Below the pieces are notes generated by a model. The model was not told the DNA's origin, did no database searches, and was given only the letters and a program-made list of their open reading frames with translations. DNA of 64,000 nucleotides from assembly GCF_003217495.1 (NCBI RefSeq), contig NZ_QJSW01000017.1:1-64000 (forward strand), given 5' to 3'. The translations under genes and the position numbers were made by a program. Of this stretch, positions 8,386 through 15,513 are shown one piece after another. How positions within the stretch are numbered: the stretch's first letter is position 1; each line of letters begins with the position of its first letter. The DNA is from Paenibacillus barcinonensis. Its GTDB lineage: Bacteria > Bacillota > Bacilli > Paenibacillales > Paenibacillaceae.

Positions 8386-10086
8386 CTACTTTGCTGTATC
8401 CGTTTGCTCCGTCTCTTTAGTATCCACGTTGCCCGAATTGCGTTTGAAGCCTTGCGGCCGGCCTCCAAAGTTCATCCCCTTTCCCTTGAGATCATCTCCC
8501 AGCTTCGTTAGATCTAGAGCAGTTGCATCGATAAGGGTATTCGGGCTCGCTTTTTGTTCCTCCGTTGTAGCAGGAATCGTTCCGTTGAGTTGTCCCTGAA
8601 TACTCTCCGCACGCAGCGTGCCCAATTTGGTCAATTCCACAATAGCTGCTTTATGCTTATCGTATGTGACAAAAGACGTAGGATCATTTTTAACATAATC
8701 CGTAATCAGCTTGTCTAACGTCTGCACCGTTTGCTCAAATTTACCGTCTGCGAAATAACCATCTACAATTTCCTGCAAGTATTGATGGTACTTCGCTTTG
8801 TATTCAGGTACCTCCAGCAACTTGCTTAACATGGGACGCTCTTCCATCGTCACACCGGATAGTGGTGTATCTATAGCAAGATTGACCACATCCGAGGCGG
8901 AGCCTGCCTGAAATCCACCAAAAGCCATATTATAGTCCCATGGCAGCATACTGAGCTGTCCATTGTTCTCATACAAATAATAGTTATGCCCCATATTCGA
9001 AGTATAGCTATCCATATTCACAACCACGTTATGCGCTGCAAAATATTTCAGAACAGCATCGACATCCACAACTTTTTCAAGATCAGTGCCTGCATTCAAG
9101 TTTTTAAGCGCCTCAATGACACGTTGTTCATCTTCTTCCGTTGTTTTGGTCTTTGCATGATCAAAAATGCCTGAATAACTGGAGACTTTATCATCCGTAT
9201 AAACTAAGGATACGCCTTTCGTGCCGCCATTCATGCCACCGCCTCTACCGAATCCGCGTCCCCCCGCTCCACGAGTGTTGGCATTCTGCGAGTTGGCATT
9301 GCCTGTTCCAGCACCTGTATCACTTGGCGGCTCCATGCCCTCAGGTAGCTGACGGTCTCCCATCCCTGCAAAATCCCCTGCTGCTGACGGGTTACCCATT
9401 GGAATGCCCATTCCACCCGCCCCCATATTATCGTCGTTATTGGGTTTATAGATTTCACCTTCGCCATTCTTCGCCCGAGCCAGATAGCCGCTGTCTATAT
9501 CCTCAACAGCCAGATACAAGCCCCATGTCTTTCCGTTTACGCTCATATTGGCAAAAGCAAATAGCGGTGCATCAACGCCAATATAGCTCATAATGTCGTA
9601 GCTTATATATTCTTTCATATAACTGGCATCGGATATCATATTATTTACGACCATTTTGTCGAGTCCATTCCACGTCTGACCTTTGACGTATTCATCAAAC
9701 TTGATTTTAAAGCTATACCGGTCGGTCGTATCATCCTGTGAGACTTGTCTTAAACTCGAATTGCCCTTCGCACGAATACCTACATTTTGAATCGTTGTTC
9801 CGTTAATGGTTACATTTGCCTTAATATAGTTCTCCTCTGTCGCTGTATCCAGCATTTCTTGCCAGGCAGCCTCATCCACATCAATGGAGAAGGACATCAC
9901 CTCCGTTTTATTGAAGCTTTGCGCATAAGACGTCGTTTGGGCATTACTTGTGCTCGTTTGTTTTTCTGTATTCACAGCTGTTTGTGTTGTCGTCGTTGTT
10001 GTCTCCGCTTCGTTGCTGCAAGCTGATAATAGCATCGAGGCAATCACCGTTCCTGTCATGACGTTTCTCCATTTGTTGTTCATCAT
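8386..10086 (-). CDS. CotH kinase family lipoprotein
   Basis: About 566 residues. The lipobox MLLSAC gives a lipid-anchored surface protein, followed by a Thr/Gln-rich linker. The CotH region includes VGIRAKGNSSLRQ, FKIKFDEYVKGQTWNGLDKM and the metal-binding LPWDYNMAFGG. CotH of Bacillus is an atypical kinase that phosphorylates spore-coat proteins; extracellular homologues are common in Paenibacillus and their targets are unknown. A Gly/Met/Pro-rich insert (residues about 222-295, GAGGMGIPMGNPSAAG) interrupts the fold. AAGGTGGG precedes ATG 10086, preferred over GTG 10098. Confidence 0.87.
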   Translation of the reverse strand: MMNNKWRNVMTGTVIASMLLSACSNEAETTTTTTQTAVNTEKQTSTSNAQTTSYAQSFNKTEVMSFSIDVDEAAWQEMLDTATEENYIKANVTINGTTIQNVGIRAKGNSSLRQVSQDDTTDRYSFKIKFDEYVKGQTWNGLDKMVVNNMISDASYMKEYISYDIMSYIGVDAPLFAFANMSVNGKTWGLYLAVEDIDSGYLARAKNGEGEIYKPNNDDNMGAGGMGIPMGNPSAAGDFAGMGDRQLPEGMEPPSDTGAGTGNANSQNANTRGAGGRGFGRGGGMNGGTKGVSLVYTDDKVSSYSGIFDHAKTKTTEEDEQRVIEALKNLNAGTDLEKVVDVDAVLKYFAAHNVVVNMDSYTSNMGHNYYLYENNGQLSMLPWDYNMAFGGFQAGSASDVVNLAIDTPLSGVTMEERPMLSKLLEVPEYKAKYHQYLQEIVDGYFADGKFEQTVQTLDKLITDYVKNDPTSFVTYDKHKAAIVELTKLGTLRAESIQGQLNGTIPATTEEQKASPNTLIDATALDLTKLGDDLKGKGMNFGGRPQGFKRNSGNVDTKETEQTDTAK

Positions 10087-10169
10087 TCCTTTTCCCACCT
10101 TTTCTTTCTTTTAAGATTTCTGCTACAAAGAAGTTTAAAAGAGAAACCTTAAATGGAACTGAACAGACA

Positions 10170-10196
10170 AAAAGAGCCGCCTCTTAGAGCGACTCT
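10170..10196 (-). terminator. Orphaned terminator
   Basis: AGAGTCGC / GCGGCTCT hairpin followed by TTTTG on the minus strand. It lies 45 nt beyond the stop of the decayed frame at 10239 and serves no intact gene. Confidence 0.6.
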
Positions 10197-10238
10197 TCAT
10201 AAACATTTTTTTGTGCTTCTGCTTTTTAATAAAATGCA

Positions 10239-10310
10239 CTATTCGACTTTTTTGCTAGTTTTCAGTTTACCGTTGCCATCCAGCTCATAGAATTTTAATA
10301 ATGGAATTAT
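10239..10310 (-). pseudogene. 3' remnant of an unknown gene
   Basis: A reverse-strand frame without a start codon reads PLLKFYELDGNGKLKTSKKVE and stops at 10239. The sequence looks like a genuine protein C terminus and is followed by a terminator, so I read it as the tail of a deleted gene. The parent family cannot be named. Confidence 0.4.
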
Positions 10311-10454
10311 AAGTGAAACTCACTCAAAGCTAAAACATTCACGAAGGAGGACACTAACCTTAGGCTTGAAGATATTATTAAGATACATAAAACACAATTC
10401 CAAAACGTAGATGATGAAGCTCTTAACCTTAAATATTACTTAAATCGGCCAAAG

Positions 10455-10478
10455 CAAAAACAGCCGTGTGAGGGCTGT
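10455..10478 (-). terminator. tRNA-Val terminator
   Basis: ACAGCC / GGCTGT hairpin with TTTTTGC on the minus strand, about 30 nt after the tRNA 3' end. Confidence 0.75.
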
Positions 10479-10508
10479 CTAAGCTGTGTCATATTGTTTT
10501 TTTAAGTA

Positions 10509-10580
10509 TAGGACGAGTGGGGATCGAACCCACGACCCTTACCCTGTCAAGATAATGCTCTCCCGCTGAGCTATCGCCCT
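10509..10580 (-). tRNA. tRNA-Val (anticodon GAC)
   Basis: Folds as a complete cloverleaf on the minus strand: acceptor AGGGCGA/TCGTCCT (one G-U), D arm GCTC/GAGC with a 7-nt loop, anticodon stem TTATC/GGTAA around TTGACAG (anticodon GAC), and T arm GTGGG TTCGATC CCCAC. CCA is not encoded. The weak, A-U rich anticodon stem with a G-U pair is slightly unusual. A terminator follows. Confidence 0.85.
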
Positions 10581-10727
10581 TCATTAGATCCACTATGATA
10601 TCGAATTAAGCAACAATATCATACCAAGTAAACGCGTTCATTGTCAATCATTAATTTGGTTTTAAATCATCCATATTGGAGAACAATAATGGAAAGATTA
10701 CGATATTCCGCATGAGGAGAATGTATA

Positions 10728-11012
10728 ATGATGATCAAACAAAGTGCTAACAAATCGCTTGATAAACGTCATAACAATAGACACCATAATAAATGCTGGA
10801 AGCTCACTGCTGCTAATATAGCTGTTGTGATCGTTCTCTCCTTTGCCTTGACTGGTTGCGGGCTGGAACGGGACGAGCATACGGTACAATTTCAGCAATT
10901 GCAACAACCGAACCAACAAAATGAATCGTTGCCCGTCTGGATGGACGTTTACTCCAAATCTGTGAATCAAGAGGTCTATTCACCTCAGGGTAAAAGTGAA
11001 TTTTTGCCTTGA
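10728..11012 (+). CDS. Small putative lipoprotein
   Basis: 94 residues with a long basic N region (MMIKQSANKSLDKRHNNRHH) and one hydrophobic helix ending in the lipobox ALTGC. The mature part is short, Gln-rich (FQQLQQPNQQNESLP) and unrecognised. GAGGAG at 10714-10719 places the start at ATG 10728. Probably membrane-anchored on the outside; function unknown. Confidence 0.6.
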   Translation: MMIKQSANKSLDKRHNNRHHNKCWKLTAANIAVVIVLSFALTGCGLERDEHTVQFQQLQQPNQQNESLPVWMDVYSKSVNQEVYSPQGKSEFLP

Positions 11013-11088
11013 ATAACAGAATAAATTCGATATGAGCCCTATACCAGAGCGCCGTTTTTTTGGTATCTTACGGGTCAAAAATAAATTC

Positions 11089-11202
11089 TCACTCTTCTTC
11101 GTCCCATTTGCGTGAGTATGCCTTCTTTGTCACATAGTATAACAAAGCGATCATTCCCGCTGACATCAGCAATGTAATGGTCATAATAGCCGCCATTCCC
11201 AT
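11089..11202 (-). CDS. 37-residue single-pass membrane microprotein
   Basis: Reads MGMAAIMTITLLMSAGMIAL, then LYYVTKKAYSRKWDEEE. One transmembrane helix is followed by a basic then acidic C-terminal tail, with a strong GGGGGAGG site seven bases upstream of ATG 11202. The layout resembles small accessory subunits of membrane complexes (for example CydS-type), but no oxidase gene is nearby and the assignment is open. Confidence 0.65.
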   Translation of the reverse strand: MGMAAIMTITLLMSAGMIALLYYVTKKAYSRKWDEEE

Positions 11203-11317
11203 GATTCATCCTCCCCCAAAGTCCCAATATGTACCAGACTTAACTATACAGGAAAAGCATTTTTTTGTATAATGCAGTCTGAACTTGTGCGCATGGAGCA
11301 GAAAGAAGGAATTGAAT

Positions 11318-11761
11318 TTGGCAGCGGAGATTAGTTATGTAACGACAGAAGAAGAACTGAAGCAGGCACTTGGAATTCGCCGTCAGGTTTTTGTCATGGA
11401 GCAGCAAGTGCCCGAAGAACTTGAAATCGATCAATACGATGTGATCAGTCCTGATGTTCATCATGTATTGCTTCATACCGATGGTCAGGCTGTTGCCACA
11501 GGTCGTCTAATCTATTACAGCAAGGATACCGCCAAAATGCAGCGCATTGCTGTACTGAAATCTTACCGTTCATTCGGGTACGGGCGTGTGCTTCTGTTAG
11601 CGATGGAGGAGCTTGCCCGTGAGCTTGGATTAACCTATTCGCTGCTGGATGCCCAGTGTCAGGCACAAAAATTTTACGACAAACTCGGGTATGAAGTGAT
11701 CTCGGAGGAGCCTTTTTATGATGCCGATATTCTGCACGTTCGTATGAGAAAAAGTCTGTAG
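11318..11761 (+). CDS. GNAT family N-acetyltransferase (ElaA/YjcF-like)
   Basis: 147 residues. Conserved GNAT features are visible: IRRQVFVMEQQVPEELEID at the start, VATGRLIY (beta 4), the acetyl-CoA loop RIAVLKSYRSFGYGRVLL (variant of Q/RxxGxG/A), and AQCQAQKFYDKLGYEV near the end. It would transfer acetyl from acetyl-CoA to an unknown amine. AAGAAGG at 11303-11309 points to a TTG start at 11318; the frame continues upstream to another TTG at 11285 without a good site. Monocistronic. Confidence 0.85.
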   Translation: MAAEISYVTTEEELKQALGIRRQVFVMEQQVPEELEIDQYDVISPDVHHVLLHTDGQAVATGRLIYYSKDTAKMQRIAVLKSYRSFGYGRVLLLAMEELARELGLTYSLLDAQCQAQKFYDKLGYEVISEEPFYDADILHVRMRKSL

Positions 11762-11906
11762 TCTCGCAGCAAAACTCAACATCACGGCACTACATAGAGG
11801 TAGCACAGCTATTCTCGAAATGTTGCAAAACATGCATATTTCTCACCAGTTCGGACAGGATAACAGTGTAACCTATTCCCATTTGGTCATAGAAGGAGAG
11901 TGTGAC

Positions 11907-12146
11907 ATGATGGATCAGACAACACGCGAGACGTTCACAGCAGTGCAGAAAAACGGTGACGGTGACTTAACCGCCTTCCAAACCTCAACAGGACGTGTGC
12001 TGGACTATCAGCAGGCGCTGAACGAGGTGAAGGCCGGAGCTATTGCTGGTGTCAATGTGTTCAAAGGCAAGGATGGAGAGATGTACATTCGCGGCGATGC
12101 CGACGGTGATCCAACGAACAACCTGGACCAGCTTCCGGCTTTCTAA
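11907..12146 (+). CDS. DUF3892 domain protein
   Basis: 79 residues beginning MMDQTTRETFTAVQKNGDGD. It shows the DUF3892 pattern of a short beta-rich domain (TAFQTSTGRVLDYQQALNEV, INVFKGKDGEMYIRGDADGD-like ending). GAAGGAGAG precedes ATG 11907. Cytosolic, function unknown. A perfect terminator follows. Confidence 0.75.
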   Translation: MMDQTTRETFTAVQKNGDGDLTAFQTSTGRVLDYQQALNEVKAGAIAGVNVFKGKDGEMYIRGDADGDPTNNLDQLPAF

Positions 12147-12170
12147 CGAAACGATGTATTCCACATACAG

Positions 12171-12198
12171 CGCCAATCCTTACGGATTGGCGTTTTTG
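12171..12198 (+). terminator. Terminator of the DUF3892 gene
   Basis: CGCCAATCC / GGATTGGCG with a short loop followed by TTTTTG. Confidence 0.92.
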
Positions 12199-12267
12199 CT
12201 GTGTTATAGATGTCCGTTGTGTCTTTACAGCATCTTACGTCACCTATCTCTTCGCCTCAATCACTAA

Positions 12268-12549
12268 TTAATATTCGGTAAAATATTTCACCGCACTGCC
12301 AGCTGGCTGGGCTTTACGCACAGGCCCTGGCTCCTGCTCCCATGCCTGCAAAATCTGGATGTTATCCAATGAAGACGTGTCTCCCCATGCGATATGACCT
12401 TTACGTTCAAGCTCCAGCAGTGACTCTCGAATCCGGGCGCGGCTACGCCCAGTCTTGTTCTCCAATTCATCCATTCGTGGAATTCGCCGCTGCTGTCCTG
12501 CATAGTTAACGATGATTCGTAAAATTTTCCGCTCAAAGTCGTTCAGCAT
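12268..12549 (-). CDS. Small winged-helix DNA-binding protein
   Basis: 93 residues with a helix-turn-helix core: FERKILRIIVNYAGQQRR, then LENKTGRSRARIRESLLELE and the wing-like ERKGHIAWGD. It resembles the DNA-binding half of GntR/LexA-type regulators with no effector domain. GGGAGAG precedes ATG 12549. It overlaps the 3' end of the upstream gene by 17 nt, so the two are translationally coupled and probably act together. Confidence 0.7.
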   Translation of the reverse strand: MLNDFERKILRIIVNYAGQQRRIPRMDELENKTGRSRARIRESLLELERKGHIAWGDTSSLDNIQILQAWEQEPGPVRKAQPAGSAVKYFTEY

Positions 12550-12760
12550 ACTTCAACTCTCCCTTCCGATTCTGTTCGGTTAGAGGACGCCATGCCAGAA
12601 TATTTTGCTCCAAAAATGTCCGGGGTACACCCTCTCTGCCATCCGCTGCCCGAATTCTACCGCCACGCATACTGTTAATTCGAATCTGCCGCTGTGTAAT
12701 CTGTCCCGCACGATCCATATACACAAGCTCTACCATCTGGCCAACATATTTTCCTAGCAT
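12533..12760 (-). CDS. WYL-like small domain protein
   Basis: 75 residues: VGQMVELVYMDRAGQITQRQ, then a basic strand pair and PRTFLEQNILAWRP. This matches the pattern of short WYL-type ligand-sensing domains (IxYxDxxGxxSxRxIxV...PRxFxxxNILA), which often accompany HTH proteins. GGAGGG six bases upstream fixes ATG 12760; ATG 12766 would overlap the site. First gene of a two-gene unit with the winged-helix gene, suggesting a split HTH plus WYL regulator. Confidence 0.62.
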   Translation of the reverse strand: MLGKYVGQMVELVYMDRAGQITQRQIRINSMRGGRIRAADGREGVPRTFLEQNILAWRPLTEQNRKGELKYAERL

Positions 12761-12854
12761 GATCATCCCTCCAACAAGAACATTTGTTTGTATTCATTAT
12801 TATATGCGAACATAAGTTCTTTATTCAATAACAAAAAAAGGAATTTAACAAAAT

Positions 12855-12892
12855 AAAAAACCAGACTCGTACCGTTAGAAACGGGAGACTGG
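12855..12892 (-). terminator. Terminator of the YqzG-like gene
   Basis: CCAGTCTCCCGTT / AACGGTACGAGTCTGG hairpin followed by TTTTTTATTTTG on the minus strand. Confidence 0.85.
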
Positions 12893-12966
12893 CTCTTCCT
12901 GCTGAAGCAGGTTTGAAAATAAGCTCACAATGGAGTCGAGACGCTGGACATTCATGTCTTCAAGAA

Positions 12967-13296
12967 TTAGCGGCGATCTGATTCGGAAAATTGTACTCTT
13001 TTTAACTGCTGCGTATTCGGATTAAAATCCACAAGCACATATACGGCAAATTGCTTGCCGTCCTTCGCACGCACCCACAGCTTGAACTGCTCTCTGGACT
13101 CACTGGCACTAAGCGATGAACGACCGATATGTTTGTAATCCAGAATGTCTACATTGTACTTGGTTTGAGCTTCCTTCACCGCGATGATTCCCCACTTCGC
13201 ATAATCGGGGATACTGTCCCCCGTTGCCGAAACGGTCGTTGTAATGCCTGCCAAGCCAAGCATAAGCGTTAATATCGTTATTACAAGCACTCTCAT
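12967..13296 (-). CDS. Secreted YqzG/YhdC family protein
   Basis: 109 residues with a signal peptide (MRVLVITILTLMLGLAGITTTVSA). The mature part DYAKWGIIAVKEAQTKYNVD followed by FAVYVLVDFNPNTQQLKRV matches the Bacillus YqzG/YhdC (DUF3889) layout. AAGGAG eight bases upstream favours ATG 13296 over GTG 13305. Extracellular, role unknown. Likely cotranscribed with the next upstream small secreted protein. Confidence 0.78.
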   Translation of the reverse strand: MRVLVITILTLMLGLAGITTTVSATGDSIPDYAKWGIIAVKEAQTKYNVDILDYKHIGRSSLSASESREQFKLWVRAKDGKQFAVYVLVDFNPNTQQLKRVQFSESDRR

Positions 13297-13353
13297 GCAT
13301 TTCACTCCTTGGGGCCAGTCTGTTGGTGATATCGTGCCCCACAGCCTTGCATT

Positions 13354-13656
13354 TTACACCCCTATTCGTAAAATCCAGACAGCTGGCCAGAGCCAAAACG
13401 GAATGATCTGCAGCAGTTTATCCAGCGGCTCCATCTCTAAACCATAATGAAAGCTTATCCCCCAATCCCCGGAGAAAAAATCATGCTGTGCTGAGGATTC
13501 TTCAGCGGGCTCCAGTCCATACTTCTGCATAAGTATTTGCCTGGTCTGTTCATCCACTTGAACCTCATTCGTCACCTCACTTGCAGTCACTTGCAAACTG
13601 CTTATGTAAGATAAAATCACCATTAGACCTACGATACGTAGCCATTTGAATTTCAT
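13354..13656 (-). CDS. Small exported hypothetical protein
   Basis: 100 residues with an N-terminal signal segment (MKFKWLRIVGLMVILSYISS) and a C-terminal hydrophobic stretch (LLQIIPFWLWPAVWILRIGV) that may be a second membrane segment. The centre is acidic (EVTNEVQVDEQTRQILMQKY). AAGGAAG precedes ATG 13656; the frame runs 52 codons further upstream without similarity or site. It lies 57 bp upstream of the YqzG-like gene. Family not recognised. Confidence 0.62.
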   Translation of the reverse strand: MKFKWLRIVGLMVILSYISSLQVTASEVTNEVQVDEQTRQILMQKYGLEPAEESSAQHDFFSGDWGISFHYGLEMEPLDKLLQIIPFWLWPAVWILRIGV

Positions 13657-13945
13657 ATGTACTTCTTCCTTTCTGCGCGAATCCGGTTGCCAAACAATCA
13701 GCTTCAGGTTTCTGAATAACTTGTACGATTGTACATAAAAATTGCGAATATGGAAATACCAAACGGTGAACCATTCAACACGTTCTTCAAGCAGGCGTAG
13801 CAAATAGTACATGCCCCTTTAGACCCATTTCATAGTTTATCTGTTTAAAAAATCCATATACCGCATAATGGACCTTGACTGATCAAGCTAAATCCAACGT
13901 CCGTCCGAGTCTATTTTCACCCCATATTTGAGGAGGTTAACCTGC

Positions 13946-14848
13946 ATGTTCAAACGTCTGGATGAAATTCTGATTGAGATTCCCAACATCGAGAAGCCCG
14001 ATCCCAATGCAGCTGCAGCTGTACAGGAATTGCTTGGTGGCAAATTCGGAGAGATGTCCACCCTGAACAACTACCTCTATCAGTCCTTTAATTTTCGCTC
14101 CAAGGAAAAAATGAAGCCCTTCTACGACCTCGTGATGAGCATCACAGCCGAAGAGTTAGGACATGTTGAACTCGTGTCACACGGCATTAACCATTGTCTC
14201 CGAGGATCAACCGAGTATAAAGAACCCGATCAGACGCCGCTCGGTTCCGTGAAGGATGCTCGGCTGTCGTATCATTTCCTGGCAGGAGCACAAGGTGCGA
14301 TGCCTTATGATTCCATGGGCAATCCATGGACAGGTGCCAATGTCTTCAACAGTGGCAATCTGGTGGAGGATCTGCTGCATAATTTCTTCCTCGAATGTGG
14401 GGCCCGCACGCACAAGATGAAAGTTTACGAAATGACCGATCATCCCGCCGCTCGCGAAGTTGTCGGTTTCTTGCTCGTACGGGGCGGTGTGCACGTTGTC
14501 GCTTATGCCAAAGCGATTGAGATCGCCACTGGTGTCAATGTGACCAAGCTGATCCCGATCCCTTCACTGAATAACAAAGCCTTCAACGAGGCGCGTAAGT
14601 ACGAAGAAAAAGGCGTCCACACCAAGCTGTATACCTACAGCGACAAAGACTTCAATGCCATCGGCCAGATCTGGAAAGGCACACACCCCGAAGACGGACA
14701 ACCTCTGGAAGTTATTCAGGGCATTCCTCAAGGCTTTCCGATTCCCGAAGCTCCAGCGGTGGAGGAGGAATTCGCACCAGGCATCTCAAATGAGGATTTC
14801 AAAGAGATTGCACGTCGTCTGAAAATGGCGGGAAATATTGCGGATTAA
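13946..14848 (+). CDS. Manganese catalase
   Basis: 300 residues. Non-haem dimanganese catalase decomposing hydrogen peroxide. The ferritin-like four-helix bundle shows the metal ligand segments: GKFGEMSTLNNYLYQSFNFR, MSITAEELGHVELVSHGIN, NFFLECGARTHKMKVYEMTD, and VRGGVHVVAYAKAIE. The C terminus (HPEDGQPLEVIQG, PIPEAPAVEEEF) is typical of the spore-associated Bacillus/Paenibacillus group (YdbD/CotJC-like). AGGAGG at 13931-13936 supports ATG 13946 rather than ATG 13928. Monocistronic. Confidence 0.92.
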   Translation: MFKRLDEILIEIPNIEKPDPNAAAAVQELLGGKFGEMSTLNNYLYQSFNFRSKEKMKPFYDLVMSITAEELGHVELVSHGINHCLRGSTEYKEPDQTPLGSVKDARLSYHFLAGAQGAMPYDSMGNPWTGANVFNSGNLVEDLLHNFFLECGARTHKMKVYEMTDHPAAREVVGFLLVRGGVHVVAYAKAIEIATGVNVTKLIPIPSLNNKAFNEARKYEEKGVHTKLYTYSDKDFNAIGQIWKGTHPEDGQPLEVIQGIPQGFPIPEAPAVEEEFAPGISNEDFKEIARRLKMAGNIAD

Positions 14849-14858
14849 AGAGCAGGTT

Positions 14859-14907
14859 AAAGCCCTCGAACCCAACTGCTTCAATGCAGAGAAGGTCTGA
14901 GGGCTTT
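14859..14907 (+). terminator. Probable terminator of the Mn catalase gene
   Basis: AAAGCCCTC pairs with GAGGGCTTT across a 31-nt loop, 10 nt after the stop; the T tract is weak (TTTGTTAT). Confidence 0.6.
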
Positions 14908-15052
14908 GTTATAAACAATTTTATGATGCAAAATGAGTATGTTGTAATTCTAGTTAAACTCCAACACCGATTCTTCACGCTGAGTCATGACTTCAATCAG
15001 CACCGGCCATGGGCCATTCTTTATTTATTTCCAGTAGGTGTCGCACTTCATA

Positions 15053-15337
15053 TTACAATCCGTCCTCGCTTAATTTTAGAACTACATCTCCATCCTGACT
15101 GCTTGCCGTCACCGTTTTACTGGAGTTGTCCCAGATCACCTTCATATCATATTTCTCAAATATTTCACGAAAAGGGACCATGGATACTCCTGAATACGCA
15201 ATAATCGCATCAAAATCCAGTTCCTCGTCATTCACGGAGATACTCGCCCGCGGTGTCTCACCTGCAGCATAAATACTCGTTGAGCATATAGACATGATCA
15301 ACAAAGTAAGCCCGAACATTAATACATTCTTTTTCAT
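15053..15337 (-). CDS. Short secreted stalk-domain protein
   Basis: 94 residues: signal peptide (MKKNVLMFGLTLLIMSICST) and then one copper-amine-oxidase-N/stalk repeat (DFDAIIAYSGVSMVPFREIF, KVIWDNSSKTVTASS). It ends shortly after that domain, so it is a single-module version of the protein at 6276-6830. No good ribosome site precedes ATG 15337; TTG 15367 is the only alternative. Extracellular, role unknown. Confidence 0.65.
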   Translation of the reverse strand: MKKNVLMFGLTLLIMSICSTSIYAAGETPRASISVNDEELDFDAIIAYSGVSMVPFREIFEKYDMKVIWDNSSKTVTASSQDGDVVLKLSEDGL

Positions 15338-15411
15338 ATTTAACTGTAAGCTATTCTTATGTACCAAGTGATATTACCACTTTCTCCCTTTATGTCAATG
15401 TGCATATATAC

Positions 15412-15460
15412 ATAAATGACTCGAAACCCAAGTACTTACTTGCAGTTTCGAGTCATTTAT
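15412..15460. repeat. 49-bp nested palindrome
   Basis: A perfect 15-bp inverted repeat, ATAAATGACTCGAAA / TTTCGAGTCATTTAT, encloses a second one, CAAGTA / TACTTG, in its loop. It lies about 55 nt beyond the stop of the ABC exporter gene. It would terminate poorly because no T tract follows, so it may instead stabilise the mRNA 3' end or bind a protein. Confidence 0.8.
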
Positions 15461-15513
15461 TAAGAATAAGTCATCCTATATTTACTTATCTCTCACGAAA
15501 ACATTCTCAAGAG

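Larger units (their letters stand above)
10087..10727. other. 640-bp debris-containing interval around tRNA-Val
   Basis: Contains, on the minus strand, tRNA-Val with its own terminator and the 3' end of a decayed gene with a retained terminator. On the plus strand there is an open frame without a start at 10343-10503 (reading RLEDIIKIHKTQFQNVDDEA). No intact protein gene is visible. The mixture looks like a deletion scar on the 3' side of the tRNA. Confidence 0.6.

Noticed and set aside
8838-9470. Gly/Met-rich repetitive DNA in the CotH-like gene considered as a tandem repeat array
   Set aside because: The repeats are irregular and stay in frame; they encode a low-complexity insert and not a distinct element.
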